Assembly (NCBI GenBank): GCA_011046175.1 | Contig: DSBB01000466.1 | Coordinates: 1-5,396, forward strand | Origin: Candidatus Hydrogenedentota bacterium | Lineage (GTDB): Bacteria > Hydrogenedentota > Hydrogenedentia > Hydrogenedentales > CAITNO01 | Reading direction: 5' to 3' | Length of the DNA stretch: 5,396 nucleotides | Shown: one piece after another, positions 1-5,396 of the stretch | Layout of the letters: every line of letters begins with the position of its first letter | How positions within the stretch are numbered: position 1 is the first letter of the stretch | Notes under the pieces: generated by a model | Seen by the model: the letters and a program-made list of their open reading frames with translations, nothing else | Databases searched by the model: none | Told to the model about the DNA's origin: nothing | Made by a program: the position numbers and the translations under genes

Positions 1-74
1 TGAGGATGCGGCGCGCCTGCTACGAAGGCTGTTCGCCCCGGCAAACACCCCCCCACAATAAAGGACGCCATCAG

Positions 75-848
75 ATGATAGTATTGGCCGCAGTCGTACT
101 GGCATTCGCGGGACTTTCCGGCGAAGCGCCTCTCGACGGGGAAATACAGGAGCAAAACGGACAGGCCCTCTATGAGCGCCGCTGGTATTTCGGCGTCGGC
201 GCAACCAACTTTTATCCGAAGCTGCGCGAGTCGGAGAGGAAGATAGACCGGCAGATCAACAACGTGTTCGGCTGGCTGCCCGGCTGGGAAAGACCGACCA
301 CCTTTGCCGACTGGCGCGGACGTCATTACCTTTGGGATTTGACCGTGGGCGCCGGGCGCGATCTGTCGCCCAAACTCACACTGATGTTCTGGACGGGCGG
401 CGCAAAAGGAACCATCAAAAACAAGCGGCGGTACGGGCTGTTGAAAACGGACATACGTTTTACGCGCGCTTCCATCTTTTTTGCGCCTGAGTTGTATTGG
501 TATCCCTGGGGCAAGGTGGAATACGAGCGGGTCGCGGGAAAACGGGGCGGTGACCGGGCGCGCGCGGCGCTGTCCGGCGCGAAGCCCTACCTGTCCGTTG
601 CCTCGGGGTATACATGGGTGCGCGCCGAAGGCGAAGGAAAATTCCGGCTGCCCCTGCCGGGCGCCGTCATCAAACAACGTGAGTCCGAGGACCACCACAT
701 GATTACGGTCAGCCCGCGGGTGGGCGTGGAAATTCCGACGGGTGAAAACGCCGCCGTCAGCGCGCTTGTTATCTATTCCTTTTTCAGTCCTCACGGCCCC
801 GAATATGACGGCCCCTGTATTTCATTCAATTACCGATGGCGATTCTAG
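75..848 (+). CDS. Secreted beta-barrel-like protein, probable outer membrane protein of unknown function
   Basis: I do not recognise a named family. From the ATG at 75 the product is 257 residues. It opens with a hydrophobic stretch (residues 2-14) and a plausible signal-peptidase site after SGEA (about residue 18). The rest alternates hydrophobic/aromatic and polar residues in short segments, for example WYFGVGATNFYP (37-48), LWDLTVGAG (86-94), ASIFFAPELYWYPW (132-145), PYLSVASGYTWV (171-182) and SALVIYSFF (229-237). It ends in FNYRWRF, with the C-terminal Phe typical of outer-membrane barrels recognised by the BAM machinery. Size and pattern suit a small barrel of about 8-10 strands. The frame is open from an earlier ATG at 6, but AAAGGA at 60-65 sits 9 bases before the ATG at 75, and the upstream residues (Pro, Cys, His, Arg) do not look like a signal peptide. 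One oddity is that the signal peptide from 75 has no Lys or Arg before its hydrophobic core. Barrel assignment is inference from composition; function is unknown. Confidence 0.72.
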   Translation: MIVLAAVVLAFAGLSGEAPLDGEIQEQNGQALYERRWYFGVGATNFYPKLRESERKIDRQINNVFGWLPGWERPTTFADWRGRHYLWDLTVGAGRDLSPKLTLMFWTGGAKGTIKNKRRYGLLKTDIRFTRASIFFAPELYWYPWGKVEYERVAGKRGGDRARAALSGAKPYLSVASGYTWVRAEGEGKFRLPLPGAVIKQRESEDHHMITVSPRVGVEIPTGENAAVSALVIYSFFSPHGPEYDGPCISFNYRWRF

Positions 849-851
849 TTT

Positions 852-904
852 CCAGGCGTCAAATGTCGTATGAGCCATCGTGCGCGGCGTCTGGATTTGT
901 TTTT
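852..904 (+). terminator. Possible intrinsic terminator after the barrel gene
   Basis: Four bases after the stop codon, CCAGGCGTC (852-860) can pair with GGCGTCTGG (886-894): nine pairs, two of them G-U wobbles, around a 25-base loop. ATTTGTTTTT (895-904) follows directly. The placement and T-rich tail fit a Rho-independent terminator. The long loop and the wobbles make it weak. Confidence 0.4.
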
Positions 905-993
905 GAGTAATTGTTTGGCCCGATGGCGTAACATCAGGGTTTGTAATAAGCAGCGTTTTTCCCCTTGTTTTTTTAAGGCGGCGCCGACTCAAT

Positions 994-1029
994 GTCCTGT
1001 GCGTCCTATATGTCCCATAGGTCTCATAA
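994..1029. repeat. Four tandem degenerate 9-base units, consensus about GTCCYATAN
   Basis: Four consecutive 9-base units can be read without gaps: GTCCTGTGC (994-1002), GTCCTATAT (1003-1011), GTCCCATAG (1012-1020) and GTCTCATAA (1021-1029). All begin GTC, and the last three share an ATA core at positions 6-8. They lie in the intergenic gap 92 bases upstream of the sigma factor start. From memory, similar short GTCCTATA/GTCCCATA-type intergenic tandem repeats occur in some Planctomycetota-like and Hydrogenedentota-like genomes; this was not checked here. The function is unknown; a regulatory or structural role is possible. Confidence 0.6.
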
Positions 1030-1047
1030 ACACCCTACTGAACAAAC

Positions 1048-1076
1048 TTGCCTCTCAATCGTTATAGGGGTAGGAT
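1048..1076 (+). promoter_or_regulatory. Tentative promoter of the sigma factor operon
   Basis: TTGCCT (1048-1053) and TAGGAT (1071-1076) are 17 bases apart, and each matches four of six positions of the housekeeping -35 and -10 consensus. Transcription would begin near 1083, giving a leader of about 38 bases before the ATG at 1121. CTGAACAA occurs twice around this site (1038-1045 and 1094-1101) and might be a binding half-site. ECF operons are often autoregulated, so the true promoter may have a different, ECF-specific sequence. Confidence 0.25.
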
Positions 1077-1120
1077 GACGCTGCAGAGTCCTCCTGAACA
1101 AGTTGAAAGGAACCTGAAAG

Positions 1121-1657
1121 ATGAACCCAGAACCATCCACCCATGCGGAATGGGTGCGTGATGCGCTGACCCGCCACGAGGGCGCGCTGGTGCGCTATGC
1201 GATGCGCTTCACCGGCGACATCGAAACGGCGCGGGACGTGGCGCAAGACACGTTTTTGCGCCTGTGCGACGCCGACCGCGACCAGATAGGCGACTACCTC
1301 GCGCCGTGGCTTTACCGGGTCTGCCGCAACCGCGCCCTGGATGTCATGAAAAAGGAGCGACGTATGCAACTATTAGAAAAAGGACAGGCGGAACGCCGGG
1401 CCGCGCCGGGGCCAACCCCCGAAGCGGCAGCGGCCAATACGGAGACCGGCGCCGCCGTTATCGCCGCCATGGCGACCCTGCCGGAAAACCAGCAGGAAGT
1501 GTTCCGGCTCAAGTTTCAAGACCAGCTCAGTTATCGCGAGATCAGCGACGTGACGGGGTTTCCCGTGAACAATGTGCGGTATCTGATCCACACGGCGCTG
1601 CAAACCATGCGTGAACAACTCCGCGACCGGCTCGAACTCGCCGGCGCTGTGCGATAG
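1121..1657 (+). CDS. ECF-type RNA polymerase sigma factor (sigma-70 family, extracytoplasmic function)
   Basis: The 178-residue product has the two-domain layout and length of ECF sigma factors, which redirect RNA polymerase to a small set of promoters. The sigma-2 region spans about residues 14-85: HEGALVRYAMRFTGD (19-33), ARDVAQDTFLRL (37-48), then PWLYRVCRNRALDVMKKERR (62-81), the basic helix that contacts core polymerase and the -10 element. An Ala/Pro/Glu-rich linker covers about 88-112. The sigma-4 region (about 112-168) has the family motif LPENQQEVFRLKF (120-132) and a helix-turn-helix around LSYREISDVTGFPVNNVRYLIHTAL for -35 recognition. There is no SnoaL-like C-terminal extension. 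AAAGGAA (1106-1112) lies 8 bases upstream of the start. The stop codon overlaps the ribosome binding site of the next gene, so the two are very probably co-transcribed and translationally coupled. The partner is likely its regulator. The ECF subgroup and target promoters cannot be set from this window. Confidence 0.95.
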   Translation: MNPEPSTHAEWVRDALTRHEGALVRYAMRFTGDIETARDVAQDTFLRLCDADRDQIGDYLAPWLYRVCRNRALDVMKKERRMQLLEKGQAERRAAPGPTPEAAAANTETGAAVIAAMATLPENQQEVFRLKFQDQLSYREISDVTGFPVNNVRYLIHTALQTMREQLRDRLELAGAVR

Positions 1658-1661
1658 GAGG
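1656..1661 (+). promoter_or_regulatory. Shine-Dalgarno site overlapping the sigma gene stop codon
   Basis: A consensus AGGAGG (1656-1661) includes the last two bases of the sigma factor TAG stop (1655-1657) and lies five bases before the ATG at 1667. Ribosomes ending on the sigma message would therefore be placed at the start of the VWA gene. This supports coupled production of the two proteins and fixes the start of the second one. Confidence 0.85.
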
Positions 1662-1666
1662 TCATT

Positions 1667-4165
1667 ATGATAGACCACAACGATCCCCGTTTGATTGACT
1701 ACGCTTTGGGCGAAATGACGCCCGATGAAGCGAAAGATTTTGAAGAGGAACTGAACCGCCCTGAAAACGCCGAGGCGTTGAAGGCGATGAAAGAATTCCA
1801 ACTGGTGGCGGGAGCGGCGAAAGACGCGCTCGCGAAGGAACCCGCCGGACAACTCCGCGCCGAACAGCGCGAAGCCGTTGTCGAACAGGCCGCCGCACCC
1901 GCAAATGTGACGCCGATGAAAAAAGCACTGCGGCCACGGCGTTTCGGTGTTCTTGCCAATGTGTTAGCGGTGGCAGCCTGTGTATTGTTGATATTTGCTC
2001 TTGCGATACCGAATTTGCTGCGAAGTCGTTCAGGCGGTAGTTATAACACGGCAGCCGTTTCTGAAAGAATGCACATAGGTCAACGCGTCATACCCAAGAG
2101 CGAACCTGCTCCTGTTTCCGACGGCAATGTCAATGTGTATACGGAACCGGCGCACACAGATGGCCAAGCGGCAAGTGCCACGGTAATGGAGCAGCAAGAA
2201 GTTTCCACGGAAACTTCGGCAACTGTGGGAGATTCCTTACAAAACGCGCAGGCGGTTGGTCGCACACAAACTCGAAATGAAGGAAGCGAAACCGGCGCAT
2301 ACCGCGAGAAGAAGGATGAATCCTCCCACGTGGACGCTTATACCGATCTGGAGGGCGTTCTTCGAGAAACGGACCGCGGGGCGGTGCGGGGAACGCCTGT
2401 TGCTGAAGAGCGTCCGCTGGCGGACTCGGTTGCTTCCACCCCGGCACTGCCGCCGCCCCCCCCGCCACCGGCAATGAGACGCACAAGGCAGGAACAGGAT
2501 GAAATACAGGGTCTCGATTATGTTGCGCCTGCGGACAAGCCGGCGGAACCGCCGCCCGCGTCACATGTCGCCGTCACCACCGCGCCAGAGATAAAGCGAC
2601 AGGAAGCGGGCAGCCCCGCGGCGGTGGAAATGGAACCGCTTGTAATTGAATACCCGGAACCGTTCTTTGGCGGCACGCCGCTGGATTATTGGGGAGAGAA
2701 TCTTGAGCCTCCGGACTATAGGGCTCCCTGGACGCCCAACAGCCGAGGGAGTGAGAAGTACTTGCCCATCATAGAGAATGCGTTCCTGAACGTCACGAGC
2801 AATCCCTTGTCCACCTTCTCCATAGATGTGGACACGGGCGCGTACTCGAATGTGCGCCGTTTCCTGCAGCAGGGCCAGCTGCCGCCGCCCGACGCCGTGC
2901 GTATTGAAGAGATGATCAATTACTTCAAATACGACCTGGCGCAGCCCACCGGTGAAGCGCCCTTCTCGGTGACCATTGAGATGGCGGACTGCCCCTGGGC
3001 GCAGGGACACAAACTGGCGCGGGTCGCACTGCAGGGACGCGCCGTGGTTTCCGAGGAACGTAACCCGGCGAACCTGGTGTTTCTCATTGACGTGTCCGGC
3101 TCCATGAAGAATGCGAACAAACTGCCCCTTGCCAAGGAGTCCATGAAGGCGCTGTTGAACGAATTGCGGCCGCACGACCGCGTCGCCATCGTAACGTACG
3201 CGGGTGCGGCAGCCATTGCATTGCCGTCCACGCCCTGCACCGATAAGGAAGCCATTCGCGCCGCCATTGACGCGCTTCAGGCGGGCGGCAGCACCCACGG
3301 CAGCGCGGGTATTCAACAGGCGTACCGCATTGCCCGCGAGAATTTCATCCCCGGCGGCATCAACCGCGTGCTGCTTGCCACGGACGGCGATTTCAACGTG
3401 GGCACGACCAGCCACGAAGCGTTGATGAATCTTATCACGCAAGAGGCAAAGAGCAAGGTCTTCCTGACCGTGATGGGCTTTGGCTATGGCAACATCAAGG
3501 ACGCCACCCTCGAACAGATTGCAAACAAGGGCAACGGCAACTATGCGTATATTGACACCTTCGCGGAAGCGCGACGCGTACTGGTAGACCAGATCAGCGG
3601 CACATTGATTACCATTGCCAAGGATGTGAAGATACAGGTGGAGTTCAATCCGCAGCATGTGCAGGCGTACAGGCTCATCGGCTACGAAAACCGCGCGCTG
3701 GCGGACCGCGACTTCAATGACGACACGAAAGACGCGGGCGAGATCGGCGCGGGACATCAGGTTACGGCGCTCTACCAACTTGTGCCCAAAGGCGCGAATC
3801 TTGACCCCGGCGTGGACCCGTTGCGCTACCAGCCCGCGCCCGAACCCGAAACGGCGCCGGACAGGCCGATCAACCCCGAATGGATGACCGTGAAACTGCG
3901 CTACAAGGAACCCGAAGGCGACGTGAGCCGTCTCATTGAGATTCCGTGGGCCAGCACGGGCGGCGACCTGCGCCAGGCCACGCCCGACATGCAGTTCGCG
4001 TCCGGCGTCGCGGTCTTCGGCATGATGCTGCGCAATTCGCAGCACAAGGGAACCGCCAATTTTGACATGGTCATGGCGCTCGCGGAAGCAGGCAAGAAGA
4101 GCGATCCCGAACGGCAGGCGTTTATTGACCTCGTTGTTACCGCAAAGACCTTGTCAAGGCAATAA
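1667..4165 (+). CDS. Membrane-anchored VWA protein of the YfbK type with an N-terminal anti-sigma-like segment
   Basis: The 832-residue product is modular. Residues 5-45 (DPRLIDYALGEMTPDEAKDFEEEL onward) resemble the start of anti-sigma domains found next to ECF genes, but no Cys occurs before residue 105, so no zinc site is visible. One hydrophobic helix follows at about 94-116, preceded by KKALRPRR, predicting N-terminus inside and the remainder outside. Residues 120-365 are a low-complexity linker rich in Pro, Ala, Glu and Thr, with seven prolines at 262-268. The YfbK-type N-terminal region covers about 370-465 (STFSIDVDTGAYSNVRRFL, PPPDAVRIEEMINYF). The VWA domain covers about 468-650 with a full MIDAS metal site: D475-x-S477-x-S479, T543 in GGSTHG, and D573 in ATDGDFNVG. 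The C-terminal 180 residues match the extension (DUF3520-like) that follows VWA in YfbK. E. coli YfbK is shorter and lacks the anti-sigma part. The context suggests it controls the sigma factor encoded just upstream; this regulatory role is inference. A strong terminator follows 23 bases after the stop. Confidence 0.93.
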   Translation: MIDHNDPRLIDYALGEMTPDEAKDFEEELNRPENAEALKAMKEFQLVAGAAKDALAKEPAGQLRAEQREAVVEQAAAPANVTPMKKALRPRRFGVLANVLAVAACVLLIFALAIPNLLRSRSGGSYNTAAVSERMHIGQRVIPKSEPAPVSDGNVNVYTEPAHTDGQAASATVMEQQEVSTETSATVGDSLQNAQAVGRTQTRNEGSETGAYREKKDESSHVDAYTDLEGVLRETDRGAVRGTPVAEERPLADSVASTPALPPPPPPPAMRRTRQEQDEIQGLDYVAPADKPAEPPPASHVAVTTAPEIKRQEAGSPAAVEMEPLVIEYPEPFFGGTPLDYWGENLEPPDYRAPWTPNSRGSEKYLPIIENAFLNVTSNPLSTFSIDVDTGAYSNVRRFLQQGQLPPPDAVRIEEMINYFKYDLAQPTGEAPFSVTIEMADCPWAQGHKLARVALQGRAVVSEERNPANLVFLIDVSGSMKNANKLPLAKESMKALLNELRPHDRVAIVTYAGAAAIALPSTPCTDKEAIRAAIDALQAGGSTHGSAGIQQAYRIARENFIPGGINRVLLATDGDFNVGTTSHEALMNLITQEAKSKVFLTVMGFGYGNIKDATLEQIANKGNGNYAYIDTFAEARRVLVDQISGTLITIAKDVKIQVEFNPQHVQAYRLIGYENRALADRDFNDDTKDAGEIGAGHQVTALYQLVPKGANLDPGVDPLRYQPAPEPETAPDRPINPEWMTVKLRYKEPEGDVSRLIEIPWASTGGDLRQATPDMQFASGVAVFGMMLRNSQHKGTANFDMVMALAEAGKKSDPERQAFIDLVVTAKTLSRQ

Positions 4166-4188
4166 CACGAACTGCCTCCGATTGCCCG

Positions 4189-4236
4189 GCGTCCGCGGCC
4201 CCGAAAAGTTGGGAATGCCGCGGACGCTATTTTTTT
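4189..4236 (+). terminator. Strong intrinsic terminator of the sigma-VWA operon
   Basis: GCGTCCGCGGC (4189-4199) and GCCGCGGACGC (4217-4227) form a perfect 11-base-pair GC-rich stem with a 17-base loop. CCC (4200-4202) and GGG (4211-4213) in the loop can pair further. TATTTTTTT (4228-4236) follows at once. There is no matching A-rich tract on the other side of the stem, so it should act only on plus-strand transcription. It lies between two convergent genes and keeps operon transcripts from running antisense into the propeller gene. Confidence 0.93.
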
Positions 4237-4254
4237 GTCATAACATGTTGGCGG

Positions 4255-5250
4255 CTATTGCGGAAACAACGCCTTCAGAAAATCCGCCTCCGTGCCGGCG
4301 TAACGCGCCTCGGCAAGATGTTCAACCCCCTGCTGGTTTCCCCATGAATAATTGATGATAAGTTCGCCTTTGTGCTCACAGTAGTCGAAATCGGAGTTGT
4401 TGATGTTTTTCGCTTCGCGGATGCGGGCGCGGTGCTCTTCGTTGAGTTTCGGGTTCGCGATGCGTTTGTCCTCATCCGAGGCGCGCAGAACCGGATTGCA
4501 GGGACTGGATTCCCAGTGAACAAGGTCTTTGGATCGCGCGACATGCTGTTCATACCCGCCGCCGGTCGCCTCCAGAAAGAAGTTGTAATAGCGCCCCTCA
4601 AAATAGCGCAGACAATGAGGCGCTGTGTACCGGCTTTTGTCGTAAGTGCATTCCGGCGGCGTCAATTCCCAGGTCTTCAGGTCTGTTGACATGGCAAATC
4701 GCGCCGTAAACCGCTGCCCGGCCACCTCCGGCGGCTTGCCCACCTCGAACATAAGCGCATACTCGTCATCCGCCCGGCACAGGGATGTGTTGAACAGTCC
4801 GTATCCCGGCAGGGTCAGCGCATTCCACGAGTCCCAGGTTTCCAGGTCCCGGGAAACGAACACGTCTATCTTTTCGCCGTCCCAGATGTCCACCGCGGTC
4901 ACAATCACCAAGTCGTCATGCGCGGCGGCGCTGCCCAGATGATAGCCCTTGGCGAAAGCCGGGGTACAGGCGCCGGTCTCATGGTCCACAAAGCGCGAGT
5001 AGGAATCGCCCGCGGTGTTGTTCCAGTAGTTCGGCCGCACGTATTCGTAGCGGTAGACCTTGTTCTTGAACACAATGGGCGTGGTCTCCACAAGGTCAAT
5101 GTCAATTGTGCCAAGTTTTTGAATGGCCACGCACGGACGCGCAACGGCGGGCGCGAGAAAACCGGCGCATGTCAGCGCGGCGCCGAGCGACAGCCCGCCG
5201 AAGGCGCGACGGGAAAGCGCGTTGTTCCGGCCAAATACTTTTTGGGACAT
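4255..5250 (-). CDS. Tat-exported five-bladed beta-propeller protein, glycoside hydrolase-like (GH43/GH117/GH130-type fold)
   Basis: The 331-residue product begins with a twin-arginine signal: SRRAF (13-17), then a hydrophobic core (18-36) ending in APAVA, a plausible signal-peptidase I site. It should be exported folded. The mature part carries three copies of a blade motif, S-x-D-L-x-x-W: SRDLETW (133-139), STDLKTW (188-194) and SKDLVHW (240-246). This motif is characteristic of five-bladed propellers in glycosidase-like families and in many uncharacterised relatives. Further recognisable stretches are YRYEYVRPNYW (66-76), NNSDFDYCEHKGE (284-296) and YSWGNQQGVEHLAEARY (301-317), the last blade closing near the C-terminus. 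These suggest a protein acting on carbohydrate outside the cytoplasm. I could not assign catalytic acids or a substrate, so it may be a hydrolase, a phosphorylase-like enzyme or a non-catalytic binder. AAGGAGA (5262-5256 on this strand) lies five bases before the ATG. It converges on the VWA operon and is transcribed separately. Confidence 0.88.
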   Translation of the reverse strand: MSQKVFGRNNALSRRAFGGLSLGAALTCAGFLAPAVARPCVAIQKLGTIDIDLVETTPIVFKNKVYRYEYVRPNYWNNTAGDSYSRFVDHETGACTPAFAKGYHLGSAAAHDDLVIVTAVDIWDGEKIDVFVSRDLETWDSWNALTLPGYGLFNTSLCRADDEYALMFEVGKPPEVAGQRFTARFAMSTDLKTWELTPPECTYDKSRYTAPHCLRYFEGRYYNFFLEATGGGYEQHVARSKDLVHWESSPCNPVLRASDEDKRIANPKLNEEHRARIREAKNINNSDFDYCEHKGELIINYSWGNQQGVEHLAEARYAGTEADFLKALFPQ

Positions 5251-5280
5251 GGCGTTCTCCTTGTTTGGGGTCTCTTGATT

Positions 5281-5309
5281 ATTGTACTACCACGCAAACA
5301 CCAATCCAA
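5281..5309 (-). promoter_or_regulatory. Candidate promoter of the propeller gene
   Basis: Reading the minus strand, TTGGAT (5309-5304) and TACAAT (5286-5281) are separated by 17 bases. The -10 matches five of six consensus positions and the -35 three of six. Transcription would start near 5274, leaving a leader of about 24 bases that includes the ribosome binding site. Position and spacing are good, but no binding site for a specific regulator is visible. Confidence 0.42.
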
Positions 5310-5356
5310 ACAATGCCGCCCAAGCGCGGAGATTTCCCGTTCCCGGCGTTTTTGTA

Positions 5357-5396
5357 TATACTGGGAAGACGGCCTGAAACAAAAGGAACAAAATCA
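5357..5396 (+). promoter_or_regulatory. Possible promoter -10 and ribosome binding site of a divergent gene beyond the window
   Basis: TATACT (5357-5362) is a good -10 element, though only a poor -35 (TTTCCC, 5333-5338) lies 18 bases upstream. AAAAGGAA (5381-5388) follows as a likely Shine-Dalgarno. The window ends in TCA. If the next two bases are TG, an ATG would begin at 5396, seven bases after the Shine-Dalgarno, much like the spacing before the sigma factor gene. The gene itself is outside the window. Confidence 0.35.

Noticed and set aside
979..986. CGGCGCCG palindrome in the intergenic gap
   Set aside because: An eight-base GC palindrome is expected by chance in DNA of this composition and is not followed by a T tract or paired with another site.
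870..1067. A 65-codon plus-strand open frame between the barrel and sigma genes
   Set aside because: It has no ribosome binding site, an unnatural composition rich in Arg, Cys and Pro, and it runs through the 9-base tandem repeat and the likely promoter. It is best read as chance.
1373..1852. A 159-codon minus-strand open frame across the sigma-VWA junction
   Set aside because: It lies opposite the conserved sigma-4 region and the coupled gene junction, has no ribosome binding site of note, and resembles a composition shadow.
1946..2030. Type IV pilin or pseudopilin domain in the VWA protein
   Set aside because: The AIPNLLRSR string matches pilins, but there is no leader peptidase site before the helix and the helix lies 94 residues into the protein.
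2561..4045. A 494-codon minus-strand open frame inside the VWA gene
   Set aside because: It is antisense to a strongly supported domain-bearing gene. Its translation is rich in Arg, His, Val and Gly, as expected for the shadow of a GC-rich gene, with no recognisable motif.
1..5396. CRISPR array, tRNA, insertion sequence or phage genes
   Set aside because: No long spaced direct repeats, cloverleaf-like segments, transposase-like proteins or terminal inverted repeats were seen on either strand.

Overview
This is a GC-rich bacterial window with four genes: three on the plus strand, then one convergent gene on the minus strand. The N-terminal fusion of an anti-sigma-like segment to a YfbK-type VWA protein, the neighbouring ECF sigma gene, a Tat-exported beta-propeller and a short degenerate GTCCYATAN tandem repeat together suggest an environmental didermal bacterium. 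The likeliest groups are Planctomycetota, Lentisphaerota, Hydrogenedentota or relatives. This placement is inferred from gene style only; no rRNA or marker gene is present.

Layout. Positions 75-848 (+) encode a small secreted, probable outer-membrane beta-barrel protein of unknown function. A weak hairpin followed by a T-rich stretch (852-904) may end it. The gap 849-1120 also holds four tandem 9-base units (994-1029) and a tentative promoter (1048-1076). Next comes a tight two-gene operon: an ECF sigma factor (1121-1657), then, 9 bases after its stop codon, an 832-residue membrane-anchored VWA protein (1667-4165). The ribosome binding site of the second gene overlaps the stop codon of the first. 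A strong intrinsic terminator (4189-4236) closes the operon. On the minus strand, 5250-4255 encodes a Tat-signal protein with the repeated S-x-D-L-x-x-W blade motif of glycosidase-like five-bladed beta-propellers, with its own promoter candidate at 5309-5281. The last 40 bases look like a plus-strand promoter and ribosome binding site for a divergent gene that would start at the window edge.

How the genes may work together. The sigma factor and VWA protein form the most interesting unit. The VWA protein starts with a short acidic segment resembling anti-sigma domains but without zinc ligands, then crosses the membrane once. It continues through a long Pro/Ala/Glu/Thr-rich linker into a YfbK-like VWA domain with an intact MIDAS metal site. 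The simplest model is a transmembrane regulator in which an extracytoplasmic VWA module senses a ligand or protein partner and controls the sigma factor through the cytoplasmic N-terminus. The beta-barrel gene and the propeller gene have no demonstrated link to this unit.
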